Shown here: positions 1 through 10,385 of the stretch, one piece after another
How positions within the stretch are numbered: the stretch's first letter is position 1
Layout: the number at the start of each line of letters is the position of its first letter
From: Streptomyces griseus
Lineage (GTDB): Bacteria; Actinomycetota; Actinomycetes; Nanopelagicales; Nanopelagicaceae
Assembly (NCBI GenBank): GCA_945865365.1
Contig: CAMBDL010000005.1
Span: forward strand, 1-64,000
Reading direction: 5' to 3'
Length of the DNA stretch: 64,000 nucleotides
The notes under the pieces: model-generated
What the model was told of the DNA's origin: nothing
Seen by the model: the letters and a program-made list of their open reading frames with translations, nothing else
The model's database searches: none
Made by a program: the position numbers and the translations under genes

Positions 1-82
1 TGGCGGGTGAAGGATTTGAACCTTCGAAGGCAGAGCCGGGGGATTTACAGTCCCCTCCCATTGGCCGCTCGGGCAACCCGCC
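1..82 (-). tRNA. tRNA-Tyr (anticodon GUA)
   Basis: Read on the minus strand, a seven-base acceptor stem GGCGGGT pairs with ACCCGCC at the left end of the window, and the base at position 1 gives discriminator A. The anticodon loop CTGTAAA holds GTA (plus-strand bases 46-48). The T arm GGTTCAAATCC and a long variable arm, as in bacterial tRNA-Tyr, are visible. The CCA end would lie outside the window, so whether it is encoded cannot be told. Confidence 0.95.
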
Positions 83-192
83 AAGGTCGAACAAGTAGTG
101 CGGCAATTATGGATAGTGCGAAGGGAAAGGATACCTTAGGCACGTAGGCACGCTGACCCACTTGAATTGGCTGCCAGAGAAGGAGCCCCACC

Positions 193-684
193 GTGGCAGC
201 AGATAGTAGTTTCGACGTAACCTCCACAATCGATCGCATGGAGCTCGATAACGCCATTAACCAAGCGATCCGTGAGATTGATACACGCTTTGATTTCAAA
301 AATACGGGTTCAAAGATTGAATTAGAGGGCGAAAAGATTTTAATTGAGGCCGATACCGAGGAGCGCGCGAAAGCCGCACTGGATGTCGTAAAAGATAAGA
401 TGATTAAGCGTGGAGTTTCATTAAAGCACCTTGATGCTGGTGCTCCATTCTTGTCAGGAAAGATCTACAAGATTGCTGTCCCGCTAAAAGAGGGAATCTC
501 AACTGAGAATGCCAAGAAGATTGCAAAGTTGATTCGTGATGAAGGTCCAAAATCTGTTAAGACTCAGATCCAAGGTGATGAGCTTCGAGTGACATCTAAA
601 AGTCGTGATGATTTACAAGAGACCATGGCCATGGTTAAAGATGGTGGCTGGGACTTTGCAGTTCAATTTACGAACTTTAGATAA
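193..684 (+). CDS. yajQ: YajQ family nucleotide-binding protein
   Basis: This 163-residue protein matches the UPF0234/YajQ family, small cytoplasmic proteins with two ferredoxin-like folds reported to bind nucleotides; some members bind cyclic di-GMP. The N-terminus with SSFDVTS and the internal [11 protein letters not shown] stretch are family hallmarks, and the C-terminus ends in VQFTNFR as in other members. The GTG start is supported by an AAGGAG ribosome site at 180-185, seven bases upstream. The next gene starts directly after the stop codon, so the two are probably co-transcribed. Its physiological role in this organism is not known. Confidence 0.93.
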   Translation: MAADSSFDVTSTIDRMELDNAINQAIREIDTRFDFKNTGSKIELEGEKILIEADTEERAKAALDVVKDKMIKRGVSLKHLDAGAPFLSGKIYKIAVPLKEGISTENAKKIAKLIRDEGPKSVKTQIQGDELRVTSKSRDDLQETMAMVKDGGWDFAVQFTNFR

Positions 685-1575
685 TTGAGCAAAAATAAGT
701 TAGGCCTTATCTTTGGCTTGAGTGCTTATGGACTATGGGGTTTATTTCCCCTGTATTGGCCATTGCTTGAACCTGCTGAAGCTGCAGAGATAGTTTCACA
801 TCGCGCAGTATGGACATTAGTTTTCTGTATCATCATCTTGTCCATAACTAAGGCGCTTAAATCAACGATTGCAACGTTGAAGCGGCCTCGGGTAGCTCTC
901 AAACTATTTGCTGCCTCTTTTTTGATCTCCATTAACTGGTTGGTCTATATCTGGGCAACTAATAATGGTCATGTTGTTGAGGCATCTCTTGGTTATTACA
1001 TCAACCCTTTAATCATTATCGCTTTTGGTGTTTTGTTGCTGAAAGAAAAGATGCGCACTTTGCAATGGGTCGCAGTTGGAGTTGCATCCCTAGGTGTTTT
1101 AATTTTGACGATCGACTACGGCCGCCTGCCATGGGTTGCATTAGCTCTAGCAATCTCATGGGGTAGCTATGGCCTTATAAAGAAACAGTTGGGTCTTGGA
1201 GCACTTGAAGGTCTTGCGATTGAAACGGGTATCTCTTTCATTCCATATGCTGGATATCTGCTGTATTTAGGTAATCAAGGCACCGGACAGTTTGGTCATA
1301 GCCCAGGATTAACATTTCTCCTTATTAGCGCTGGTGCAATTACTGCTATTCCACTGCTCTTATTCAACGGTTCAACCACTCGCTTGCCGCTTTCAACGAT
1401 TGGACTTTTGCAATACATCACACCCACTCTGCAGTTTTCGATTGGTGTGTGGGTGCGTCATGAAGATATGCCAACTGCGCGTTGGCTAGGCTTTCTCATT
1501 ATTTGGGTTGCACTTATTACTTTAGGAACAGATTTAGTGCGATCAAGCCGTTCGGTCGATAACCGCGTCGCATAG
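685..1575 (+). CDS. rarD: RarD-type EamA family permease
   Basis: A 296-residue hydrophobic protein with about ten predicted membrane helices, of the RarD branch of the drug/metabolite transporter (EamA) superfamily. The N-terminal GLSAYGLWGLFPLYW motif and the AAEIVSHRAVW segment are typical of RarD. The substrate is unknown for most members, and chloramphenicol sensitivity names are historical. It starts with TTG immediately after the yajQ stop, with no spacer. The last 33 bases overlap the 3' end of the convergent polyprenyl synthase gene. Confidence 0.88.
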   Translation: MSKNKLGLIFGLSAYGLWGLFPLYWPLLEPAEAAEIVSHRAVWTLVFCIIILSITKALKSTIATLKRPRVALKLFAASFLISINWLVYIWATNNGHVVEASLGYYINPLIIIAFGVLLLKEKMRTLQWVAVGVASLGVLILTIDYGRLPWVALALAISWGSYGLIKKQLGLGALEGLAIETGISFIPYAGYLLYLGNQGTGQFGHSPGLTFLLISAGAITAIPLLLFNGSTTRLPLSTIGLLQYITPTLQFSIGVWVRHEDMPTARWLGFLIIWVALITLGTDLVRSSRSVDNRVA

Positions 1576-2532
1576 CGAGATTAACGCACCTGTTGCATCA
1601 GATACTGGAAGTGGGCCAAGAGCAAGACGTGCCTCATTAGCTATCTGATGTAACTTCTCACGTGCTTGACCTAAAGCTTCGTGAGTGCGAAGTTGAACTA
1701 AAACTTGCGCAACAATATCTTCATCTCCAATAGGTGCACTCAATAACTGCTGTAGCTCACGATCGGCAGGATTTGTAGACTTCATAACATTGAGAGTTAC
1801 TAACGTTGGAACGCCTTCGCGTAGATCAGTACCTGGGGTCTTTCCAGATTGATTTGACTCACTTGCAATATCGATCACGTCATCGGCTAATTGAAATGCC
1901 ACTCCGATTTTTTCTCCAAAGACAGTAACAGTCTCCATAATATCCGCTGGTGCACCTGAAACCATCGCTCCGTAACGCGCACTCGCAGCAATGAGTGAAC
2001 CTGTCTTATCGGCAACGACTTTCAAATAATATTCGAGTGGATCTTGCCCAGGATTTGGTCCTTGGGTTTCCATAATTTGACCAATGACTAAACGCTCAAA
2101 TGTGCGTGCTTGCAGCCGCACAGCATCCGGACCAAGATCGGCTAACAAATCTGAGGACTTGGCAAAGAGAAAATCTCCCGTCAAAATTGCAATCGTATTT
2201 CCCCAACGAATATTTGCACTCTCTACTCCGCGACGCAGTGGCGCTTCATCCATAACGTCATCGTGGTACAGCGTTGCTAGGTGAGTGATTTCGCAGGCAA
2301 CGGCGGCGGGGATCACTCCAGAGGCCATTGGGTCACCAAATTGTGAGGTCAAAAGTACTAAAAGTGGTCGTAAACGCTTGCCGCCAGCGGCTACTAAGTG
2401 GTGAGCAGTCTCATCGACAAAAGGATATTCACTGCGCGTGTGACTAAGCAGGAGGGATTCCACTGCCGCCATTTGTGCAACCAGTGTCGCCTCAAGTGCT
2501 GGCGCAACATTGGGAATTCCAAATGCAGACAT
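1543..2532 (-). CDS. Long-chain polyprenyl diphosphate synthase
   Basis: A 329-residue trans-prenyltransferase that condenses isopentenyl diphosphate onto an allylic primer. GKRLRP (51-56), the first aspartate-rich motif DDVMD (91-95) and the second DDVID (217-221) are all intact. The gene overlaps the nuoN stop by one base and is the last gene of the nuo transcript. With menaquinone genes nearby, it most likely makes the menaquinone side chain, as hepT/ispB/grcC-type enzymes do. Chain length cannot be read with certainty from the sequence; geranylgeranyl synthase activity is a less likely alternative. Confidence 0.88.
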   Translation of the reverse strand: MSAFGIPNVAPALEATLVAQMAAVESLLLSHTRSEYPFVDETAHHLVAAGGKRLRPLLVLLTSQFGDPMASGVIPAAVACEITHLATLYHDDVMDEAPLRRGVESANIRWGNTIAILTGDFLFAKSSDLLADLGPDAVRLQARTFERLVIGQIMETQGPNPGQDPLEYYLKVVADKTGSLIAASARYGAMVSGAPADIMETVTVFGEKIGVAFQLADDVIDIASESNQSGKTPGTDLREGVPTLVTLNVMKSTNPADRELQQLLSAPIGDEDIVAQVLVQLRTHEALGQAREKLHQIANEARLALGPLPVSDATGALISLCDAVIDRTA

Positions 2533-4049
2533 CAGCGAATGAAGGTTGAGAAGTGTGAGATCAGATTGAGTAGCGGTGCTGGATACACACCAAGTACAAC
2601 TGTCACAGCCATCGAGATAACCAGGGTTGCACGAGTAAGAATCGATGGCAGTTGAACGCTTGTGCCATCTTGAGTTGCATCGGTAAAGAACATCAAAACA
2701 ATGACGCGAATATAGAAGAAGGCTGCGATAGCGCTTGAAAGTACGCCGGCAATAACTACGCCCTTTGCGCCACTTTCATAAGCTGCTGAAAAGATTGAAA
2801 ACTTTCCGATGAAGCCGCTTGTAAGTGGAATGCCTGCAAAAGCTAAAAGGAAACCTGCAAAGCTTGCTGCAACCCATGGAGAACGCTTGCCAAGGCCCTT
2901 CCAACGATTTAAATCAGTGACTTCTCCTGATGAATCGCGAACGAGAGTTACAACTGCGAAAGCGCCGACCGTGGCAACTCCATAAGCGAATAAGTAAAAG
3001 ATAGAGGCTTCAAGTCCGGCTTTATTGAGCGCGATTACACCAGCGAGTAAGAAACCTGCATGAGCAATAGATGAATACGCCAGCATGCGCTTAACATCAC
3101 GCTGCGAAATTGCAACTAGAGAACCAAAGAGCATTGTGATAATTGCAATAGCCGACAACGGCGGAGTCCACGACCACTGTGCATTAGCAAATACAGTGTA
3201 ATAAATACGTAGCATCGCGCCAAAAGCTGCAACTTTTGTTGCAGCTGCCATAAATCCTGTTATTGGCGTAGGTGCACCTTGATAAACATCCGGTGACCAT
3301 GCATGGAATGGGACTGCACCGACCTTAAAGAGAAGCCCAATTGATAAAAATGCCATACCCATCAGGAGTAGTACGTCATTTCCACTGCCACCTACTACAG
3401 ATTCACGGATCCCCGCATATGTGACTGAGGCTGAATAACCATATAAATAAGCCATTCCGAAGAGGAAAAACGCCGATGAAAATGCACCCAACAAGAAGTA
3501 CTTAAGCGCTGCCTCTTGTGAGGCTAATCGGCGACGGCGAGATAACCCGGCCATTAAGTACAACGGTAGTGAAAGCATTTCAAGTGCCACGAACAAAGTA
3601 ATTAAATCGCTAGCAATTGGGAACAGCATCATTCCCGACACTGCAAAGAGAGTGAGTGGGTAGACTTCAGTTACTTGATTACCGGTTTCAACTGAATGGC
3701 GCTCTTCCTCAGAGCCAGGCAGAGCTGCAGCAAGTGCGGTGAAATGATCGGTATCGGCAATCAGAAAAATCGAGATGATAGAGATAATAAGAATCGATGC
3801 CTGCAGCAATATCGCTGGACCATCGATAATTACCGAGCCCATAGCAGCAGACATCGACTGCTCGTTCTGGATTCTCCACACCTGTACTAAAGAGAGAACT
3901 AGAGTTCCAATAGTTAAACTCAGTTGAGTTATAGCTCTTAAAGCTTTCGAGACAAATGCCTCAACTAGCACACCAATTAAAGCGCCACCCAAAAGAATCA
4001 AGATGGGTGAAAGAAGAGTGTAGTTAAGAACTGGCGCGGTGAATGTCAT
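2532..4049 (-). CDS. nuoN: NADH-quinone oxidoreductase subunit N
   Basis: A 505-residue antiporter-like membrane subunit of complex I that forms part of the proton-pumping arm. Around 14 hydrophobic helices are visible. The key glutamate lies in the helix LFVALEMLSLPLYLMAG, and the lysine/histidine helices include FKVGAVPFHAWSPDVYQGAP. It overlaps its neighbours nuoM and the polyprenyl synthase by one base each, which suggests translational coupling. Length and order fit the standard actinobacterial nuo operon. Confidence 0.97.
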   Translation of the reverse strand: MTFTAPVLNYTLLSPILILLGGALIGVLVEAFVSKALRAITQLSLTIGTLVLSLVQVWRIQNEQSMSAAMGSVIIDGPAILLQASILIISIISIFLIADTDHFTALAAALPGSEEERHSVETGNQVTEVYPLTLFAVSGMMLFPIASDLITLFVALEMLSLPLYLMAGLSRRRRLASQEAALKYFLLGAFSSAFFLFGMAYLYGYSASVTYAGIRESVVGGSGNDVLLLMGMAFLSIGLLFKVGAVPFHAWSPDVYQGAPTPITGFMAAATKVAAFGAMLRIYYTVFANAQWSWTPPLSAIAIITMLFGSLVAISQRDVKRMLAYSSIAHAGFLLAGVIALNKAGLEASIFYLFAYGVATVGAFAVVTLVRDSSGEVTDLNRWKGLGKRSPWVAASFAGFLLAFAGIPLTSGFIGKFSIFSAAYESGAKGVVIAGVLSSAIAAFFYIRVIVLMFFTDATQDGTSVQLPSILTRATLVISMAVTVVLGVYPAPLLNLISHFSTFIR

Positions 4050-5557
4050 TACTTGCCTCCACTTGTTGGCATTGGATCAGTAAAACCCAATTGAGCAATC
4101 ACGTGTGTGGCCGCGGGATTAATAACATTGAGTAAGGGTGCAGGATAGAAGCCGAGAACGAAAATAATTACAATCACTGGAGCAATAGCTAACTTCTCGC
4201 GAAGATTGAGGTCGCTTAGGTTTTCATTTCCAGGTGTAGTTGGACCATGTAATGCTTTTTGAACTGGAATCAAGATATAGAGGGAAGCTAAGACGATTCC
4301 AAAGGTTGCGATAACTGCATGGACTGGATAGCGAGTAAAAGTTCCAACAAGTACTAAGAACTCGCTAACAAAGCTCGACATTCCAGGAAGCGCCAGGGAA
4401 GACATTCCGGCAAGGAAGAACATCCAGGCCATAACTGGGGTTATGCGCTGCAATCCACCGAAGTCTGAGATTGTGGATGAACCTCGTCGAGAAATCATCC
4501 AACCTCCTACTAAGAACAGTGCTGCAGTCGAGAAACCGTGATTAAACATGTATAAAGCTGCCCCGCTGTAGCCTTGTGAGGTCATCGCGAAGATTCCCAA
4601 CGTGATAAACCCGAAGTGAGAAATCGAAGTGAAGGCGATTAAACGCTTCAAGTCACGCTGTCCGATTGCCAAGATCGCACCGTAGATAATTGAAATTACA
4701 GCTAGAACCAAAATTACTGGAGTAAAGGTTTTACTTGCTTCTGGAAATAAGGTTAGGCAGTAGCGAATCATTCCAAAAGTTCCAACTTTATCGAGTACAC
4801 CAAGTAGTAATACAGAAGTTCCCGGAGTAGCTGACTGTGCAGCATCCGGTAGCCACGTATGAAGTGGCCATAGTGGGGCCTTGATTGCAAAGGCGATAAA
4901 GAATCCAAGGAATAAGAGGTTTTGCGTCATAGAGCTCATCTGAAGTTGTGACAGTGCAGCGAGATCAAATGTATGACCACCTTGGGCACCTGACATAACG
5001 TAGAGCGCAATGATTGAGGCTAACATCATTAATCCGCCGAACAGACTGTAAATCAAAAACTTAACTGCAGCTGCCGAGCGCTCTCCTGTGCCATAACCAC
5101 CAATCAGAAAGTAAACGGGAATCAACATCGCTTCGAAGATTACATAAAATAGGAAGACATCGGTTGCTGCAAAGACGCCGATCATCATTGTCTCTAAGAC
5201 AAGGATAAGAATATAAAAGGTTTTAACGCTCCAACGTCCGCCTTGCGATTCATTCCACCCTGAAAGTACAACTACTGGGGCAAGAATTGTTGACATCAAA
5301 ATTAAGACAAGGGCCAGACCGTCAACGCCAAGTGCGTAGTTAATTCCAAAAGATGGAATCCATGAATACTTTTCAACGTACTGAAGATCCACATTATCGC
5401 GCTGGAAACCCATGGCCATAGCAATAGTCACGCCCATTACAACTAGAGTTGAGGCAAGAGCAACCTGCTTAACAAGCTTTTCATTCTCCTTTGGCAGTGC
5501 AACTACAACTGCAGAACCAATCAGTGGTAAAACCATTAATAACGTTAACCAGTTCAT
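4049..5557 (-). CDS. nuoM: NADH-quinone oxidoreductase subunit M
   Basis: A 502-residue antiporter-like membrane subunit of complex I. The pump glutamate is in FYVIFEAMLIPVYFLIG, and the conserved lysine helix AIKAPLWPLHTWLPDA is intact. An upstream in-frame start at 5575 exists, but the start at 5557 (protein beginning MNWLTLL) gives a TAATG junction with nuoL and the normal N-terminus, so it is preferred. The end overlaps nuoN by one base. Confidence 0.97.
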   Translation of the reverse strand: MNWLTLLMVLPLIGSAVVVALPKENEKLVKQVALASTLVVMGVTIAMAMGFQRDNVDLQYVEKYSWIPSFGINYALGVDGLALVLILMSTILAPVVVLSGWNESQGGRWSVKTFYILILVLETMMIGVFAATDVFLFYVIFEAMLIPVYFLIGGYGTGERSAAAVKFLIYSLFGGLMMLASIIALYVMSGAQGGHTFDLAALSQLQMSSMTQNLLFLGFFIAFAIKAPLWPLHTWLPDAAQSATPGTSVLLLGVLDKVGTFGMIRYCLTLFPEASKTFTPVILVLAVISIIYGAILAIGQRDLKRLIAFTSISHFGFITLGIFAMTSQGYSGAALYMFNHGFSTAALFLVGGWMISRRGSSTISDFGGLQRITPVMAWMFFLAGMSSLALPGMSSFVSEFLVLVGTFTRYPVHAVIATFGIVLASLYILIPVQKALHGPTTPGNENLSDLNLREKLAIAPVIVIIFVLGFYPAPLLNVINPAATHVIAQLGFTDPMPTSGGK

Positions 5558-7446
5558 TATTGAGTCACCACCCAAATCGCTGCGACCAGCGCAACTGCGC
5601 CGATTAAGATTAATGCTGCATAACTACGGACAAAACCGCTCTGTATTCCACGCAACGCTGAGCCAGAGCTAAGTGCAATACGGCCAACACTGCGCACAGC
5701 CCCATCAATAACGGCCTCGTCGGTCTTGACTAAGACGGCAGTGAGAGCCTTACCTGGCTGCATAAAGACGGCCTCATTAAAGCGATCTTGCAACAAATCT
5801 TGGCGAGCAATTGTCGTAAAGATTGAAACATCGATCGGAGCAACGGCTGCAACCTCGTTACGTGAATACTTAACGAATGCGATTGCAACACCTATGGCAA
5901 CCATTGCTAATGCAAGACCAGATACAACCATTGGAGAAAGTAGCTCTTCATGCTCCCCATGGTTTTCAAATAATGGAGATAGCCAGTTAACCAAAGCGTC
6001 GCCATGACTTAAGAGATACCCAGAGGTCACAGATCCAATTGCAAGAATTGCCATTGGTAGCCACATCAACCATGGAGACTCATGTGGATGAGCCTCATCA
6101 TCCCAACGTGACTTTCCAGTGAAGGTAAGAATCATGACGCGAGTCATATAGAAAGCGGTAATACCAGCACCTAGCAAAGTTACGCAGCCAAGAATAACTC
6201 CTTTGATGCCACCCGAGTTAAATGCAGTTTCAATAATCATATCTTTTGAGTAGAAACCAGCAAATGGTGGAACTCCTAAAATTGCTAAGTAGCCTAGACC
6301 AAAGGTTGCAAATGTAATTGGCATAAATCTGCGAAGTGCACCGTATTTGCGCATGTTCACTTCATCATTCATTCCATGCATAACTGAGCCTGCTCCAAGG
6401 AACATTCCAGCTTTAAAGAAACCGTGAGTAAGTAAGTGCATGATTGCAAAGGCATAACCAACTGGACCAAGACCCGCGCCCAAAATCATGTAGCCAATTT
6501 GTGACATTGTCGATGCTGCAAGTGCCTTCTTTATGTCATCTTTGGCAGTACCAATAAGTGCACCGAACATTAAAGTTATTGCGCCAACGATTACAACTAA
6601 TAACTGGGCAGTTGGTGCAGCATCAAAAATAAAGTTAGAACGGGTAATTAAATAGACGCCAGCGGTAACCATGGTTGCCGCATGGATAAGTGCCGATACT
6701 GGAGTTGGGCCAGCCATGGCATCTCCCAGCCAGGCCTGCAGGGGAAACTGCGCAGATTTTCCAGTAGCTGCAACTAATAACATGATGCCGATTCCAGTTA
6801 AAGCTGCAGTAGATGTGTGCTCCACGGCCGCTTTTACGCCGCTAAATGAGACTGTGCCCATGGTCGCAAAGGCGATCATGATGGCAAATGACAGGCCCAT
6901 GTCTCCTATGCGGTTCATAACAAATGCTTTTTTGGATGCAGTGGCATATGCCGGCTTTTGATTCCAGAAACCAATGAGCAAGTATGAGGCTAAACCAACG
7001 CCTTCCCAGCCCACATAGAGATTGAGATAACTATCGCCAAGGACCAACAGCAACATGGCGGCGATAAAGAGATTTAGAAAGGCAAAGAAACGTCGACGAT
7101 CTGGATCATGCGACATGTATGAAATCGAATAGATGTGGATCAAAGTTCCGACACCAGTAATGAGAAGAACAAAACAGATGGATAGCTGATCTAACATCAA
7201 GCTGGCATCGATCTTAAAGCTGCCAACTGAGATCCACTCAAAGAGTTTCTGAGTTATTGGACGCTCACTGTTGGAGCGACCGAGCATTAATGAAAGCTGA
7301 TACAGGCCAACAAAAAATGATGAAGCAGAGAGTGCCGTTGCAAGTAAATGTCCCCACTTATCGCTGCGACGACCGGTAAGCAAGAGAATCGCAGTACCCG
7401 CAAGTGGGAGTGCGATTAAATATACAAGGGTTGTTGAGGCCATCAT
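5557..7446 (-). CDS. nuoL: NADH-quinone oxidoreductase subunit L
   Basis: At 629 residues this is the largest antiporter-like subunit of complex I, with the distal proton channel and the long C-terminal lateral helix. [20 protein letters not shown] holds the conserved glutamate, and [22 protein letters not shown] is the classic lysine helix region (two motifs run together in the family). Length is normal. It lies two bases after nuoK and overlaps nuoM by one base. Confidence 0.97.
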   Translation of the reverse strand: MMASTTLVYLIALPLAGTAILLLTGRRSDKWGHLLATALSASSFFVGLYQLSLMLGRSNSERPITQKLFEWISVGSFKIDASLMLDQLSICFVLLITGVGTLIHIYSISYMSHDPDRRRFFAFLNLFIAAMLLLVLGDSYLNLYVGWEGVGLASYLLIGFWNQKPAYATASKKAFVMNRIGDMGLSFAIMIAFATMGTVSFSGVKAAVEHTSTAALTGIGIMLLVAATGKSAQFPLQAWLGDAMAGPTPVSALIHAATMVTAGVYLITRSNFIFDAAPTAQLLVVIVGAITLMFGALIGTAKDDIKKALAASTMSQIGYMILGAGLGPVGYAFAIMHLLTHGFFKAGMFLGAGSVMHGMNDEVNMRKYGALRRFMPITFATFGLGYLAILGVPPFAGFYSKDMIIETAFNSGGIKGVILGCVTLLGAGITAFYMTRVMILTFTGKSRWDDEAHPHESPWLMWLPMAILAIGSVTSGYLLSHGDALVNWLSPLFENHGEHEELLSPMVVSGLALAMVAIGVAIAFVKYSRNEVAAVAPIDVSIFTTIARQDLLQDRFNEAVFMQPGKALTAVLVKTDEAVIDGAVRSVGRIALSSGSALRGIQSGFVRSYAALILIGAVALVAAIWVVTQ

Positions 7447-7448
7447 AG

Positions 7449-7748
7449 TTATCGCTTCAACAAACTAGCATCATCAATAGATGCTGATCGGCGCGACCTG
7501 TAAATCGTCACGATAATTGCTAGACCAACTACAACTTCGCACGCGGCGACCACCATCGTAAAGAAGGCGACTACTTGGCCGTTGAGGTCTCCATTGATTC
7601 TAGAAAAAGTTACAAAAGATAAATTTGCAGCATTAAGCATTAATTCAATACACATAAATACAACGATGGCGTTGCGGCGTATAACTACGCCAACGGCACC
7701 GATAGTAAAGAGGAGGGCTGAGAGGTAAAGATAGTTAGCTGCGTTCAT
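7449..7748 (-). CDS. nuoK: NADH-quinone oxidoreductase subunit K
   Basis: A 99-residue, three-helix membrane subunit of complex I. It carries the two buried glutamates expected for the family, one in [14 protein letters not shown] and one in [13 protein letters not shown], both used in the proton path. It abuts nuoJ with no spacer and is followed two bases later by nuoL. Confidence 0.97.
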   Translation of the reverse strand: MNAANYLYLSALLFTIGAVGVVIRRNAIVVFMCIELMLNAANLSFVTFSRINGDLNGQVVAFFTMVVAACEVVVGLAIIVTIYRSRRSASIDDASLLKR

Positions 7749-8540
7749 TTACTTCTCCTCCTCTATGCTCGTATCGACGGTTCCAAGTTCAAAGACTGAG
7801 GAATTCAAAACATCTCCGCGCGCCTTTAAGCTGGCATTAATGGAGGCTGCGGCGGCCGTTCCATCAGGCAAAAGCGCCGGAACATCTACTGCGTTGTGGC
7901 GAGCAAAGACACCTGGAGCAGGCAGGCCTGCGGCATTTGCCAATGAGCCAGAACGAAAGCGTTGGATTGAAAGTTCACGCTGGGTCGGCTTCGTTTGAAT
8001 GAGGTGATGGTGAGCTAAAACCATTGAACCGAGGGCTGCAGTAATTAAAAGTGCTGAAACAACTTCAAATGGCCAAACATAGGTTGAGAATAAAAGATTA
8101 GCAATTCCTTCTACATTGCCATCAGCGTTAGCGGCTTCTACTCCAACTGCATTGCGGCCGAGAGTTGCGCGACCTAGTAGAGAAATCATCAAGCCGCCGA
8201 AGCCGACTGCAGCTGTAATTGCAATGGGGCGAAGGCCTTGAATCGTCTCTGTTAATGAATCAGAGGAGTCGACACCAACGAGCATGAGAATAAATAGGAA
8301 GAGCATCATTACCGCGCCGGTATAAACAACAATTTGTACGATACCAAGAAATGGCGCCCCTTGAGCAATATAAAATATCGCTAGAGCGATCATTACAAAG
8401 GCCATCAAGATCGCTGAGTGAACCGCTTTTTTAACTAACAACATTCCAAGGGCTGCTGCAAGCGTTAAGGGCGCAAGAATCCAAAACAGAGTTGCTTCTG
8501 GTTTTGCAGTCTGCCCAACTTGAATTGCTAGATCTATCAT
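7749..8540 (-). CDS. nuoJ: NADH-quinone oxidoreductase subunit J
   Basis: A 263-residue membrane subunit of complex I with five hydrophobic helices in the first 190 residues, including the conserved [20 protein letters not shown] region. A hydrophilic tail of about 70 residues follows, as in other actinobacterial NuoJ, which are longer than the E. coli protein. The start overlaps nuoI as ATGA. Confidence 0.95.
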   Translation of the reverse strand: MIDLAIQVGQTAKPEATLFWILAPLTLAAALGMLLVKKAVHSAILMAFVMIALAIFYIAQGAPFLGIVQIVVYTGAVMMLFLFILMLVGVDSSDSLTETIQGLRPIAITAAVGFGGLMISLLGRATLGRNAVGVEAANADGNVEGIANLLFSTYVWPFEVVSALLITAALGSMVLAHHHLIQTKPTQRELSIQRFRSGSLANAAGLPAPGVFARHNAVDVPALLPDGTAAAASINASLKARGDVLNSSVFELGTVDTSIEEEK

Positions 8541-9148
8541 TTATTTACGTCCTGTGATGGATGAGCTTGCGTAACATCGCCTTTGTAATAATTCGTATCA
8601 GTCATATCTGGATACATCGGGTGCGGAGGCATTAACATGCCTGCGCGCAATGGACCAAGCAGGTCTTCTTTTTCAAAGATTAATTTCGCACGGGAATCAT
8701 CGGCGAGTTCGTACTCGTTCGTCATTGTGAGTGCGCGAGTAGGGCAAGCTTCAATGCATAGCCCACAAAACACACACCGCAAGTAATTGATCTGATAAAC
8801 CTTGCCATAGCGCTCTCCGGGTGACATACGATTTTCTTCCGTGTTGTCTGCGCCTTCAACATAAATCGCATCTGCTGGACAGGCCCACGCACATAGTTCA
8901 CAGCCAATACATTTTTCTAAACCATCGGGATGGCGATTTAGCTGGTGGCGACCGTGAAAACGCTCTTGAGTTGGTGCTTTTACTTCGGGATACTCAACGG
9001 TCTCAGGCTTCTTAAAGATAGTTGAAAACGTAATCCAGAAGCCCTTCAAGTGCCCATATAGACCGACAGAGCCAGGTTGATCTACCTGTGAGAAATCAAC
9101 TTTAGTTAAGTCAAGCTCATTGTTTTTAAAAGCTTCGATCTCAGCCAC
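8537..9148 (-). CDS. nuoI: NADH-quinone oxidoreductase subunit I (two 4Fe-4S clusters)
   Basis: The ferredoxin-like subunit that carries clusters N6a and N6b of complex I. Both cluster motifs are present: [12 protein letters not shown] and [12 protein letters not shown]. An in-frame frame reaches 9268, deep inside nuoH. The GTG at 9148 is preferred because an AAGGAG site lies six bases upstream and the protein then begins VAEIEAF, giving 203 residues. With this start, the gene overlaps the nuoH stop by eight bases. Coupling to nuoJ is by ATGA. Confidence 0.95.
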   Translation of the reverse strand: MAEIEAFKNNELDLTKVDFSQVDQPGSVGLYGHLKGFWITFSTIFKKPETVEYPEVKAPTQERFHGRHQLNRHPDGLEKCIGCELCAWACPADAIYVEGADNTEENRMSPGERYGKVYQINYLRCVFCGLCIEACPTRALTMTNEYELADDSRAKLIFEKEDLLGPLRAGMLMPPHPMYPDMTDTNYYKGDVTQAHPSQDVNK

Positions 9149-10385
9149 GGTCGACTCCTTCTTTGTTAGAGACATTGATTGAAGTGATTGAATTCGGAAG
9201 TTGCGGCACAGCAAAACTTGGTGCATCAGCGTCGTCGATAATTTCTTCAAGCTTTTTCTTCTTGGCATTTTCGAAACCGATATTGACTGCCATTATGAGA
9301 AAAACTACCGCGGATGCAAAGGCAACAACTACAATTTTTGGTGCACCCTGTAGTGAAAGTATGCGAAGTGTTGCAACGACCAATATCCACATAATTGAGA
9401 CCGGAATCAAGACTTTCCAACCGAACTGCATGAACTGGTCGTAGCGAAGACGGGGCAAGGTTCCACGCAGCCACACAAATACAAAGAAAAAGACCAAAAC
9501 CTTAGAAAAGAACCAGATTGCTGTAAACCAACCGCCCAACCAGTTTTCAGTAAAGCCTAAGAATGGTGGAGCGTGATATCCGCCGAGGAAGAGCGTTGTT
9601 GCTAATGCAGAGACTGCAATGATGTTGACGTACTCTGCCAAGAAAAAGAGTGCAAATTTAAGTGAGGAGTATTCGGTGTGGAAACCACCTACGAGCTCAC
9701 CTTCGGCTTCGGCTAGATCAAATGGTGCGCGATTAGTTTCGCCAACCATAGAGATTGCATAGATAGCAAAAGATGGAAATAGAACTACGCCGTACCACCA
9801 AGAAGTCTGAGCGGCCACGATGTCAGAGGTTGACATAGAGCCTGCATAAATAAAGACGGCAACCAATGAAAGTCCCATCGCAATTTCATATGAAATTACT
9901 TGAGCACTCGAACGAAGTCCACCAAGTAGCGGATACGTTGAACCTGAAGACCAGCCAGCCAAAATAATTCCATACACACCAACTGATGCGATGGCCAAAA
10001 CATAGAGAACACCAACTGATAAATCAGTTAGTTGCATGGCGGTTTTCTGTCCAAATAACGTCACGGGCCCAGTAATTGGAATAACTGCAAAGGACATAAA
10101 ACAGGTTGTAGCGCTAATAATTGGCGCTAGCACGAAGACAATCTTGTCTGCCGCCGCGGGAATCAAATCTTCTTTTAGGGCAAGTTTTACGCCATCGGCT
10201 AGAGCCTGAATTAAACCAAATGGCCCAACGCGGTTAGGTCCTGGGCGTTGCTGCATACGACCAACTAAGCGACGCTCGCCCCACACCGACAGAAGAGTGA
10301 GAACTACACAGACAATAAAGACGAGCAAAGCTTTAACGGTGATTAACCAACCAGGATCTGCTCCAATTAACTCTGCTGTTGTCAT
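9141..10385 (-). CDS. nuoH: NADH-quinone oxidoreductase subunit H
   Basis: A 414-residue membrane subunit of complex I that sits next to the quinone chamber. The family motifs [19 protein letters not shown] and [16 protein letters not shown] are present, the latter carrying the acidic residues of the E-channel. About eight helices are seen, then a charged C-terminal tail of roughly 60 residues. It overlaps nuoG as ATGA and nuoI by eight bases. Confidence 0.97.
   Translation of the reverse strand: MTTAELIGADPGWLITVKALLVFIVCVVLTLLSVWGERRLVGRMQQRPGPNRVGPFGLIQALADGVKLALKEDLIPAAADKIVFVLAPIISATTCFMSFAVIPITGPVTLFGQKTAMQLTDLSVGVLYVLAIASVGVYGIILAGWSSGSTYPLLGGLRSSAQVISYEIAMGLSLVAVFIYAGSMSTSDIVAAQTSWWYGVVLFPSFAIYAISMVGETNRAPFDLAEAEGELVGGFHTEYSSLKFALFFLAEYVNIIAVSALATTLFLGGYHAPPFLGFTENWLGGWFTAIWFFSKVLVFFFVFVWLRGTLPRLRYDQFMQFGWKVLIPVSIMWILVVATLRILSLQGAPKIVVVAFASAVVFLIMAVNIGFENAKKKKLEEIIDDADAPSFAVPQLPNSITSINVSNKEGVDRG
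9155..9160 (-). promoter_or_regulatory. Ribosome binding site of nuoI
   Basis: AAGGAG on the minus strand lies inside the end of nuoH, six bases before a GTG at 9148. It decides the nuoI start in favour of 9148 over the upstream in-frame starts within nuoH. Confidence 0.8.
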